Positions 35,361-42,780 of a stretch of 64,000 bases of DNA are shown one piece after another. The DNA comes from Pseudomonas beijingensis (GTDB lineage: Bacteria > Pseudomonadota > Gammaproteobacteria > Pseudomonadales > Pseudomonadaceae): contig NZ_CP117425.1 in the NCBI RefSeq assembly GCF_030687295.1, positions 1,306,001 through 1,370,000 on the forward strand, given 5' to 3'. The notes beneath the pieces were generated by a model. The model searched no databases, had not been told where the DNA came from, and worked only from the letters and a program-made list of their open reading frames with translations. A program made the position numbers and the translations under genes. Each line of letters begins with the position of its first letter. Within the stretch, counting starts at the first letter, position 1.

Positions 35361-35886
35361 TGTCTGGCTCCTTGACTGTGAGAGCCGCAACCGTCCTTTC
35401 CTACGGGATTGGGTGGCGGCCATGCACGGGGTAGGAAAACCGGGAATCAAGGCACCCGGCACACCCGAAGGTGTCCCGCGCACAGCCGCCATAACGCCTA
35501 TCGCAGACACAAAAAAAGCGCCTGCAATAGTAAGCGAGGCGCAGATGCGCCTTGATTTACTTCGGGTTTCCTACGCCCGGTCGCTGAATTGGCAGCGACG
35601 GTCAGAGAGTAGCGGGCGATTGGGTAGGGTGCAATCGTGGCGCGATGCTGGCGGGGGAGGGCCTCGTTTTGCATGTGTGGATCTGCCGAAAACATCCCAT
35701 AGTTTTAGCGCATAAAAAACCCGCACGATTTGAGCATGCTGACCGGGTCAACCTAGGCTTGGCGGGTATTTGGCAGCCATTTTTGGTTGCTGGAAAAGGT
35801 CGTCAACGTCCTGATGAAAGCATTTGTAACTCTGGATTGGAGGTGGGGGAGGTCTGGGGCTTGCCGGATTCAAGCTTTTCCTTCAA
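35361..35886. other. Intergenic region with dispersed-repeat character
   Basis: About 530 bases without a convincing gene. It contains AAAAAAAGCGCCTGC with GAGGCGCAGATGCGCC (35509-35553) and short inverted repeats such as GTCGCTGAATTGGCAGCGAC (35580-35599). A 65-codon minus-strand frame at 35498-35695 resembles reading frames over-annotated in repeat regions of related genomes, and I do not call it. Confidence 0.45.
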
Positions 35887-35908
35887 TGTAAAGACTAATG
35901 TCATTACA
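35887..35908. promoter_or_regulatory. Imperfect inverted repeat before relBE, candidate operator
   Basis: TGTAAAGAC-TAAT-GTCATTACA, with one mismatch, is centred about 25 bases before the relB ATG. Ribbon-helix-helix antitoxins usually bind such sites. Confidence 0.5.
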
Positions 35909-35922
35909 GTGAGGGCCATCTC

Positions 35923-36162
35923 ATGGCTTCCATCAACGTCCGTATCGACGACGACCTCAAGGCGCGTGCATACCGCGAGCTGGAAAAGCTCGGCGTTACC
36001 CCTTCTGAGCTGATGCGCCAAGCCTTGCAGTACGTAGCGGAGCGCGGCCAGTTACCGTTCAAGCCCGTCCTGATGACCGAGGACGATGAAGCCTTGATCG
36101 CAACGGTGCGCGAGCGACTCGCAGCCCCGCAGCGGGTTAAGGTTTCGCTAGATGACCTATAG
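35923..36162 (+). CDS. relB: RelB/DinJ-family antitoxin
   Basis: A 79-residue RelB/DinJ-type antitoxin. The N-terminal ribbon-helix-helix reads ASINVRIDDDLKARAYRELE then KLGVTPSELMRQAL, which dimerises and binds the operator. The C-terminal tail (about 50-79) wraps the toxin. It overlaps relE by 11 bases. Confidence 0.9.
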   Translation: MASINVRIDDDLKARAYRELEKLGVTPSELMRQALQYVAERGQLPFKPVLMTEDDEALIATVRERLAAPQRVKVSLDDL

Positions 36163-36442
36163 CCTCGAATTCGATGCACGGGCACTAAAGGAATGGCAAA
36201 AGCTAGGGAATACCGTCCGTGAGCAGCTCAAAAAGAAGCTCACTACGATCCTGGCCAATCCACGCGTCGAAGCAAACCGACTGCATGCCTTTCCTGATTG
36301 CTACAAGATTAAGCTGCGCAGCAGCGGTTATCGGTTGGTTTATCAGGTGATTGATCAGGAGGTCGTGGTGTTTGTCGTGGCCGTCGACAAACGTGAACGA
36401 GATCAGGTTTATCGGAAAGCGGCTGAGCGACTAGGTGGTTGA
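36152..36442 (+). CDS. relE: RelE-family mRNA interferase toxin
   Basis: A 96-residue RelE toxin that cleaves mRNA in the ribosomal A site. The family pattern LEFDARALKEWQKLG at the N-terminus and YKIKLRSSGYRLVYQV in the centre are present, with basic residues for RNA contact and the C-terminal KRERDQVYRKA helix. The module looks complete and functional. Confidence 0.92.
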   Translation: MTYSLEFDARALKEWQKLGNTVREQLKKKLTTILANPRVEANRLHAFPDCYKIKLRSSGYRLVYQVIDQEVVVFVVAVDKRERDQVYRKAAERLGG

Positions 36443-37151
36443 ATTCGACGGGCGGTGCGACCATCGAAAAAGGGGACTAAATTAATCCATTTTTTTGCGC
36501 CCTCCTATAAATACTCTTAGTTAGGAACAACCTCGCCATTTTCGGCTGAGGTCCATTCCTCCTGGCTGGAGTTCAACTCATGAAAACCATGATCGTTTTT
36601 TGATAACGAAAGGACTCTCTCCGGACGAAAATTGAACACCCTAGAAACAACAAAGCCCCCGCATTTCTGCGAGGGCTTTGTTTTGTATGGTGGCACCAGA
36701 CGAACGGTAGATTGCAGCGAGGCTAGGTTTTCTGCGGATCTGGAATTCGGTGGAAAATTTGGCGTACCCCAACTAGTAACTATAAATAAGTCAGCTATTT
36801 ATGGCGTTCGGTGGAGTCGAATCCGGGATCTACGAGGTGTCGGCGCGTTGTCGATCTGCACGTAGTTCACCCCAGAGCAGCGCTCCGCATGGTAAACCTC
36901 ATGAGCTCGAACGCTGCCGACGACGTGCCGGCTTAGGTAATTGGCAGGGTTCGGCTGCGGTTGAACTCGCAGCCCGAGGAGATTGCGTGGTGTGACGGGG
37001 ATATGATGCATCGATGGAAGGCAGTGGATATGTGGTGAAACTGGCATTGGAAACCAAAGACTCATAGACTCGCGGTCGCCCGCTTGAGCAGTCGGGCTCA
37101 GCGTTAATTTGGATCAGGCAGATTTTAAAAAGATGAAGGGAATCCTCCTAC
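36443..37151. other. Gene-poor stretch with terminator and tRNA-like fragments
   Basis: About 700 bases with no convincing gene. It holds the terminator at 36650-36684 and two tRNA-like pieces: GTATGGTGGCACCAG at 36685-36699, like a tRNA 3' end with CCA on the minus strand, and GGAGTCGAATCCGGGATCTAC at 36813-36833, matching the T-arm of tRNA-Thr at 41738 in all but two bases. Confidence 0.45.
36650..36684. terminator. Rho-independent terminator, possibly bidirectional
   Basis: ACAAAGCCCCCGC and GCGAGGGCTTTGT form a long stem with an ATTTCT loop and T/A flanks on both sides. It may end relBE on the plus strand. On the minus strand it follows a tRNA-like 3' end, the usual tRNA arrangement. Confidence 0.75.
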
Positions 37152-38210
37152 ATGCAAGCTGAAATTTTGTGGTCTGCTATTTTGGTGCCGCCCCTATTTG
37201 TTGTCGCCATTATCATGCTGACGATCGTCATAAAGGCAGATAAAGCCCCATCGCTTCTAGCGATGGTTACATTGAACTCGAAAAAGAGCCTTGCCCATCA
37301 GCCGCTGCTCTGGTTTAGTCTTTGCTTACCCTTGACCTATTTTTTTTCCTTTGGCGCTATCGTTTGGGGGCAGTCCAGTTTGGATCTTAGTGATAAGGGC
37401 TTTGAAAATTTTATAAGAATAAGTACCTTACCATTGCTTCTACTATCTCTGGCGCTACCGTTTTCCCTGTTGATATGGCGGTTCCACGCAACTTTACAGA
37501 CGGCGGAACAAATCGAGCTTGCCTCATATAAAAACAATATTGATACTTACTACGCGCACAAGAAGGCGCTGATTGATCATTTCGGCGGGATTCCTGCGCG
37601 TACGTATGAGGGTGGCATTAAAGCGGTGTTTGCATTGCATCCTAGGCTACATTTGAAGTTCTTCAAAAATACACCTCCGAATGAAGGCATTCCGGATATC
37701 AATGCTGCGTGTTTTGAAGAGGCAATCAATTTTCTTAGGACTGCTCGGCATGCCATATATGTAACGCTGACCACTGCGGATGATGTCGAGCGCGTTCAGA
37801 ATTACATAGTTGCCTGCGATGAAGTCTATCAATTAGGCAGTCTTTTGGTGCTTGAGCCTATTTTTGGGCAGCTATATGAGAAGAGTTTAAAGCGAAAGTA
37901 TCCGGACTGTATAAAAACATCCGAAGATGGACGTAGGGCATTTACGCCGTTGGGTGATAATAGCGATGAGTTGATAGGCGCTTACCGCTATTGCCGGTCA
38001 TTCATGAGGCTTTTGTGTGAGTTCGCAGGCTATGACATTAAGTTTTTCGAACGCGACGGACGGTACGACTTTGTCGACAAAGGTCGGCACTACCTCCCTA
38101 AATCGAAAGAACGTAGAGTTGAAGCCATCCTATCCGTACTGGAGCTATACATTTATAACAGCGATGCCTTTGTTGAGACCCCATCAGTGGAACAACCGAC
38201 TAAAGCCTGA
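37152..38210 (+). CDS. Membrane protein of unknown function, three TM segments
   Basis: A 352-residue protein that I do not recognise. Three hydrophobic helices lie at about 6-27, 50-72 and 88-110, followed by a soluble C-terminal domain of about 240 residues (KALIDHFGGIPARTYEGG, FLRTARHAIYVTLTTADDVE, LCEFAGYDIKFFERDGRYDF). AAGGGA precedes the ATG. The gene is clearly more AT-rich than its core neighbours, so it was probably acquired. It is single, between relBE and an IS3 remnant. TM plus cytoplasmic domain would suit a defence effector, but no motif supports that. Confidence 0.7.
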   Translation: MQAEILWSAILVPPLFVVAIIMLTIVIKADKAPSLLAMVTLNSKKSLAHQPLLWFSLCLPLTYFFSFGAIVWGQSSLDLSDKGFENFIRISTLPLLLLSLALPFSLLIWRFHATLQTAEQIELASYKNNIDTYYAHKKALIDHFGGIPARTYEGGIKAVFALHPRLHLKFFKNTPPNEGIPDINAACFEEAINFLRTARHAIYVTLTTADDVERVQNYIVACDEVYQLGSLLVLEPIFGQLYEKSLKRKYPDCIKTSEDGRRAFTPLGDNSDELIGAYRYCRSFMRLLCEFAGYDIKFFERDGRYDFVDKGRHYLPKSKERRVEAILSVLELYIYNSDAFVETPSVEQPTKA

Positions 38211-38258
38211 TGCCATGTCCAGGATATTAGGCCTGGCCATGTAGTGGTCAGTTAGTGG

Positions 38259-38416
38259 TCAACTAATTCCGTTCACGACGTTAGGTTTTTTCTGGCCTGA
38301 ACTGGCACCAATACACCGTTGAATTGATGGGGTCGAATCCAGTTGTACCGATGTGTCAGATAATAGCTGATGTTTAGGTACTCTTCTTTGGCTGTCTCAT
38401 TGTACAAGTTGAACAG
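38259..38416 (-). pseudogene. IS3-family transposase (OrfB) C-terminal remnant
   Basis: On the minus strand the frame ending at 38259 reads NETAKEEYLNISYYLTHRYN and then WIRPHQFNGVL, closing with NVVNGIS-stop. This is the C-terminus of IS3/IS51-type transposases (YxRPHQFNGGL). An in-frame stop lies just before it and the rest is missing. The IS end may be the repeated TAGTGGTCAGTTAGTGGTCA near 38242-38261. The following 200 bases to the nuclease show nothing recognisable. Confidence 0.8.
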
Positions 38417-38613
38417 CAGCTAAAGAACTGGTAACCGTGTCATCAGTTCCGTTGGGTAACGTGACCGACCGACTTTGCCCCGGCTGAGTCAGGGAACCCG
38501 GCGGTCGATTCAGGCAGAGATGGCAGCAAGTCCACATGCTTGTTAAGCAGAGCCAAGGGATCCCTCAAACTATCCAGTTTCGCTTCACGTTCTTGGTCGG
38601 CAAATTAGCAATC

Positions 38614-39597
38614 TCATTGTTGCAGACCTTTATAAGCTTTTCCTATTCGTAGCAGGAGTGCTTGGACATCGTTACCAAATAAAACTGTGATGCCGTCTTG
38701 GTTTTCGGCGAGGTGTCGGTTCTGCTCCGCATGAGCTTTGGTCACGATCAGGATCTTGTCGATTAAACGAACTTTCGGATCGTCACTCCAGTAAGCATCG
38801 GGCTTGTTTAGTTGTTTAAGCGGTGCTTCTGAGACTTTGCCGATGTAGTCCTTTACTTGAATAGCGATGAGGTAACTGTAATCGGTCAGTCCTGGGATCG
38901 TGATGGAGATATCGGTACCGTGATGCACTTCTTCAGGGCCACCGCGACGTGTCACTTTGCAAGGGGTAGGGTACAGGCGCTTGAGTCCTTCAACCAAGGC
39001 AAACTCCCATTCCGCGTTGGAGAAGCCGTTGGCTATCTTTTCGTATAGCGAGGTGGTGAATTTTTGCTCATCAAAGGCGGCTGCAAAGCTATCTTGGACC
39101 GTATCGGCAAAGCGATCGGTAAAGCTTTGGCTGCTGCGCATGGCGTTGTCATCTAAAGCAATTAGCACTTCAATTTCTTTGGCGCAGGAGTCTAGGCTCC
39201 AGAACCTTGATCTAGAACCCAGTGCAGCACGGATCTTGCCAGGCACATTGGCATTCTTGCGGGTGAACTGTTTGAGTTGTTTGACCGGGAAGCTGTGGCC
39301 ATAGTCCTTGAACATCGGATCAGGCGCATAGGAATAGCCAAGGTTGAAGTCTTCCGTTGCTTCCACGAGGGCCACCTCATGGTGGTTGGGCAGCCTTGGG
39401 ACCAGAAGGATGTCGCCCTTTTTCACCTTGTTGTAGATTGGCAGGTTGCGTTTAGCGCCACCGCTGAGGTCTGGGTGAGTCAGCTCCTGATCTGGTGTTT
39501 CCCCCCAGCCTTGGTGTAGCCGTCCTTTTTCTAATTTTTGCCGGAAAAACGCAATATTGCGTTTGTCGATGCGGTAACCCCAGTAATTCCTTGACAT
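38614..39597 (-). CDS. PUA/EVE-like domain fused to a PD-(D/E)XK (Mrr-type) endonuclease
   Basis: A 327-residue protein. The N-terminal ~115 residues (WGYRIDKRNIAFFRQKLEKG, then KKGDILLVPRLP and HHEVALVEA) resemble PUA/EVE-type domains that read modified bases. The C-terminal half has a PD-(D/E)XK core of the Mrr QxK type: D229 in HHGTDISITIP and Q247-x-K249 in AIQVKDY, after the helix AEWEFALVEGLKRLYP. That layout is typical of modification-dependent (type IV) restriction enzymes. It stands alone, without a methyltransferase, downstream of the ImmA/toxin cassette on the same strand. Cleavage specificity is unknown. Confidence 0.7.
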   Translation of the reverse strand: MSRNYWGYRIDKRNIAFFRQKLEKGRLHQGWGETPDQELTHPDLSGGAKRNLPIYNKVKKGDILLVPRLPNHHEVALVEATEDFNLGYSYAPDPMFKDYGHSFPVKQLKQFTRKNANVPGKIRAALGSRSRFWSLDSCAKEIEVLIALDDNAMRSSQSFTDRFADTVQDSFAAAFDEQKFTTSLYEKIANGFSNAEWEFALVEGLKRLYPTPCKVTRRGGPEEVHHGTDISITIPGLTDYSYLIAIQVKDYIGKVSEAPLKQLNKPDAYWSDDPKVRLIDKILIVTKAHAEQNRHLAENQDGITVLFGNDVQALLLRIGKAYKGLQQ

Positions 39598-40027
39598 CTA
39601 TTTCTTCCAAGTTAATCAGTAGCTGACCATGATTTTCGGCAACAACATCGCTGTTGCCGGTGACTTCGGTGTTTGTCACGCCGATTGTCACAAGGGGAAA
39701 TGCCGCAAAGCCTTGTACGAGGTGGGCTGCAGCAAGGGTAGGAGCGCCCGTCTCTTTCCGGAAGAAAGAGACGGGCGCAGGTTGGCGCAAGGAAATGGCC
39801 AAGCGGATAGGTTGCTGCAGGGCAGCTATGAAAGGGGATGAGTTGCCGCAATGGGCACACCGGTAAAAGTAGGCATCCATCACATCGCTGTGACCGTGCG
39901 AGCCGCCGGACGCTAATCGCACTTTGGGTGAACCACCACGGTGTGGCGGAACCACAAAGGATCTGGCTACTGGGTTTGCTTTCAGCGGCAGCGCTTTGCC
40001 CGATCTTCTCTACGCTTGTTTGATCAC
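39598..40027. other. Gap between ImmA-like and nuclease genes, no assignable gene
   Basis: About 430 bases. A minus-strand frame from 39955 reads protein-like (DVMDAYFYRCAHCGN...QPAPVSFFRKETGAPTL) but runs out of frame into the nuclease gene, and a plus-strand frame is also open (VGCSKGRSARLFPEERDGRR). I suspect a dispersed non-coding element rather than a gene. It contains the perfect hairpin at 39744. Confidence 0.4.
39744..39778. repeat. Perfect 15-bp stem hairpin
   Basis: GCGCCCGTCTCTTTC, a CGGAA loop, and GAAAGAGACGGGCGC. There is no T-run, so it is not a standard terminator. It lies in the leader of the nuclease gene and could process or attenuate a transcript coming from the upstream cassette. 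Confidence 0.75.
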
Positions 40028-40981
40028 TCAACCCCGCCGTTTCAATTCCCTCACCCGCTTGATCACAAACTGTTCAAATAGCTCATGTTTGGTCACCACA
40101 TCGAACATTTCATATCGTGTAAATGCACGGATGACGGCACCGCATATTTCTGCTTCGTCGAGCGCCTTATTTTTGCCGTAAGCAGCAGCCAGGATGCCAT
40201 TCATGTTCTGCAAGTATTCCTGCATGCCGGTGTCACCCAGGATTTGGGCATAGACTTCCCGCCACGGTCTTTTGTCTACTTCCTGTATGTCGCGTCCGAC
40301 AAATGTCCAGCTCATGTAAAGCTGGCCGTCTATTTCGAAGCTTTCAAAACGACTGTCCGTCTGGAAGGTATCGCTGCTGACTAAGGTGTTTCGTTCTGGT
40401 GGGTAGGGTGCGGTTTGGGATTTTCGTCTGCTAAGGACTCTGGATGCGCCGTCTACCTGTACGCAAATCACTGGTTGAGGGAGCGGGCGTAATATTTTAT
40501 TGAATGTTGCTTCTTTGGATGCCCCTGCCAAGGTAAGGACCGAGCGGAAATATTGCTCCACACAGGATGAGGCTTTGAACGCTTCACGCAACCAATCGGA
40601 GGGCATCAACAGCTCTGCGGCAAATCGATTGGCTTCGGTTTCCATCTGGCTGTAGGCGGCATCAACTTCCCCGTTTTCCAAGTGGGATACGATTGTGCCG
40701 GTATGCCATGGGATGACAACATGCCCAATCTCGTGGGCTAACGTGAATTTTCGACGGGTACCGGGAGCGCTTGAGTTGATCAGGATACGAGGCTTAGTAG
40801 TAGCGCCGATACCAATTGTGATTCCGTCCACGCCGAACGGCAGTTCAAGGTATTCAAGCTCCCCATAGGCAGAGGCGAGCTGTTCTAGATCGTAAGGCGG
40901 TGTCAGTTTGCGGATGGCCAGGACGCGACTGGCCATTTTTTCTTCTGGGGTCACTAGATCTTGCCCACGCTGCGTAGCCAC
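40028..40981 (-). CDS. ImmA/IrrE-family zinc metalloprotease
   Basis: A 317-residue ImmA/IrrE (COG2856) protein. The zinc motif LAHEIGHVV places H83, E84 and H87, and the third ligand lies in METEANRFAAELLMP (about 114-116). Such proteases cleave Xre-type repressors or antitoxins and so switch phage, conjugative-element or stress genes. The remaining ~170 residues have no recognisable domain. Its start lies 28 bases inside the preceding 103-residue gene, so the three genes from 41511 form one operon. Here it may control the stability of the cassette's antitoxin. Confidence 0.9.
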   Translation of the reverse strand: MATQRGQDLVTPEEKMASRVLAIRKLTPPYDLEQLASAYGELEYLELPFGVDGITIGIGATTKPRILINSSAPGTRRKFTLAHEIGHVVIPWHTGTIVSHLENGEVDAAYSQMETEANRFAAELLMPSDWLREAFKASSCVEQYFRSVLTLAGASKEATFNKILRPLPQPVICVQVDGASRVLSRRKSQTAPYPPERNTLVSSDTFQTDSRFESFEIDGQLYMSWTFVGRDIQEVDKRPWREVYAQILGDTGMQEYLQNMNGILAAAYGKNKALDEAEICGAVIRAFTRYEMFDVVTKHELFEQFVIKRVRELKRRG

Positions 40982-41265
40982 GCTTCGACTTTGGTCGCTT
41001 CAGCGACCGATCGTGCTCGCGCAGCAATCGCAAATTTATCTTGATCGAGTTGCTCCTTAAGAGAGGTGCCGTATTTGTGGGCAGTCAATACAAAAGGTAA
41101 GACAGAAGGGGTTGTTGACCACAGCTGGTACTCTTCCCACTTCATGCCCAGGTACTCATGCAACTGCATGTCGGCACCTTGACGGCCTTCGTGCCAGTCC
41201 TCGACGAATCGGTCGATCTCTTCTTCCAACACATCGCCTTTAAGGCAAAGCTCTACAAAATTCAT
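40954..41265 (-). CDS. Small acidic protein, putative antitoxin/immunity partner
   Basis: A 103-residue protein. The N-terminal half is acidic (GDVLEEEIDRFVEDWHEG) and contains LHEYLGMKWEEYQLWSTTP, a pattern seen in small proteins beside ImmA/IrrE genes. The C-terminal half is basic and helical. It has no similarity I can see to colicin E3 immunity protein, and no HTH is obvious. GAGAGG precedes its ATG. It lies between a colicin-E3-like toxin (9-base gap) and the ImmA protease (28-base overlap). By position it should be the toxin's antidote. Confidence 0.65.
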   Translation of the reverse strand: MNFVELCLKGDVLEEEIDRFVEDWHEGRQGADMQLHEYLGMKWEEYQLWSTTPSVLPFVLTAHKYGTSLKEQLDQDKFAIAARARSVAEATKVEAWLRSVGKI

Positions 41266-41274
41266 ATGAACCTC

Positions 41275-41511
41275 TCAGTTCGGTTTGATCCTTCGTCCAC
41301 GGACGGCAGGTTTCAAAGCAAGCCCGGTTTCAGGGCAGACCGAACCCAGGTGAAAGCCACGTCGGTCGAAGACTTCAAACTCGCCATGAAGCGAATCCCA
41401 TGAGTAGTATCGTTGCTCTACGGCATCAAAGTAGTACTTACGGCCACCCTCTACATACGCGACTCTGAAACCGCTGACAATAGAAGGATCAGGTCTTGGT
41501 TTGCCACCCAT
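41275..41511 (-). CDS. Stand-alone colicin-E3/cloacin-type 16S rRNase toxin domain
   Basis: A 78-residue protein that is almost entirely a colicin E3 C-terminal cytotoxic domain. SWDSLHGEFEVF aligns with the E3 active site: D39, H42, E44 and E46 correspond to D510, H513, E515 and E517, followed by HLGSVCPETG (E3 has HLGSFDPKTG) and a basic tail RGRRIKP supplying the arginine equivalent to R545. Colicin E3 cuts 16S rRNA in the decoding centre and stops translation. No translocation or receptor domain exists here, so it should act inside the producing cell. It is the first gene of the operon, preceded by AAGGGA. Confidence 0.82.
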   Translation of the reverse strand: MGGKPRPDPSIVSGFRVAYVEGGRKYYFDAVEQRYYSWDSLHGEFEVFDRRGFHLGSVCPETGLALKPAVRGRRIKPN

Positions 41512-41668
41512 CCAACGTTCCCTTAATCCCGAAAACTGGTTTTGGCATCGTTGCCAAGGAGGGGTCGGACTATACCGCAGCTGGATTGGGGTGGGCGGCA
41601 GCCTGAAGCGTGGATCGTTTCAAGAAATCGCAAGCGCCATATGAGAGGCGTAAGAGCCTCTAAAACGA

Positions 41669-41694
41669 AAAAACCCGCCAGAAGGCGGGTTTTT
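41669..41694 (-). terminator. Rho-independent terminator of tRNA-Thr
   Basis: AAAAACCCGCC, AGAA, GGCGGGTTTTT. The symmetrical A/T flanks let it serve both strands. It lies about 45 bases beyond the tRNA 3' end. The 160 bases between it and the toxin start should hold the cassette promoter. Confidence 0.85.
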
Positions 41695-41737
41695 CGGGGA
41701 TTCCAGAGATTTTGAAAGCCTTCTATGGAACCTTGTA

Positions 41738-41813
<76 letters not shown>

Positions 41814-41888
41814 GTGTGGGCGACGATTATAGCGATTGGGTGCGTTCTGTAAACCCCTGAATTCTGACTATTTTTGCGCAGGTCCGGC

Positions 41889-42569
41889 TTAGGCGCGGTG
41901 CAGCAGGTTGCGCAGTTTGTTCAGGGCTCGCCAGGTGCGGCTGTTTTGCATGGCGTGGAGTTGGGCTTCGGCTTGTTCAGCCCGTTGCAGGGCGGCACTG
42001 AGTTGTTGGTTCGTGTCGTCGACGGGGTGGCTGAATTTGTGGCCTTTGCAGAGTTGGAAGCCGTCGAGGTTGCACGGGGGGATGTCGAAGGCGGGTTTGA
42101 GGGCCAGGTGTTCTTCGGCGAGGTAGTAGGTGTTGATGCCGTCGAACAGGATGGACTGGTAGCCGGTGTCGGTCACCAGGGTTTCCCAGACCTGGTCGCG
42201 GGCCCATGGGGTTTCGATGAGGATGATCCAGGGGCGCCAGCGGCTGAAGTCCATGCCGCGCAGCACGGTTTCTTCGTGGCTCTCGACGTCGATTTTCAGG
42301 AAGTGGATAGGGCGGTCCTGGGCGTATTGCTCGCAGATGGCGGCCAGGGTGCGGGACTGGACGGTCTGGTTGCGCACGTCCATGCCGGCGTCGCGGTGTT
42401 GTTGGCAGAGCGCGTCGTAGTAGGCCGACACTGGCTCGATGTTTGCCGCGCCAGCTGCGGTCTTAAAACGCTCGGGTGCCCGAATCATCTGTCGGATGGT
42501 TGGCGCCGACGTCGAGGTAAAAGCCGTTTTCCACCGAAGGGCGGGCACTGAATTCGGCGGTTATGTCGT
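41889..42569 (-). pseudogene. FkbM-family methyltransferase, decayed
   Basis: The C-terminal part (HFLKIDVESHEETVLRGMDF, then NLDGFQLCKG) is an FkbM-type methyltransferase with a final helical tail. The N-terminal part is broken: SVENGFYLDVGANHPTDDS lies in another frame and meets a TAA at 42463-42465 where the family has tyrosine. An extra A in the AAA at 42442-42444 then shifts into the frame of NIEPVSAYY. About 40 residues usually present between YYDALCQQ and HRDAGMDV are missing, and no start codon remains. It is not functional as written. It lies next to the tRNA-Thr gene. Confidence 0.8.
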
Positions 42570-42780
42570 TTTGCTTAGACGCTTATGCACAACGGGCAGG
42601 ATGAGTCGCGGTACATCTTGCGATTTTGTGACCGCTTTCGCGTTTAGTCGCAAATGCCTGTTTTCATGGTTTTTTATCCATGTGAACAAAAAATGACCAA
42701 TGCTGATTCGGTCAGGAAATCACGGATTTCTGGGATCCGAGTTTATTTCATCAACAGAGTTATCCACAGGCTGTTTCGTC

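Noticed and set aside
35498..35695. 65-codon minus-strand frame near the DUF3077-type gene
   Set aside because: Resembles reading frames over-annotated in repeats of related genomes; no ribosome site.
36632..36995. Short plus-strand frames in the gap after relBE
   Set aside because: They cross a terminator and tRNA-like fragments and have no ribosome site or homology.
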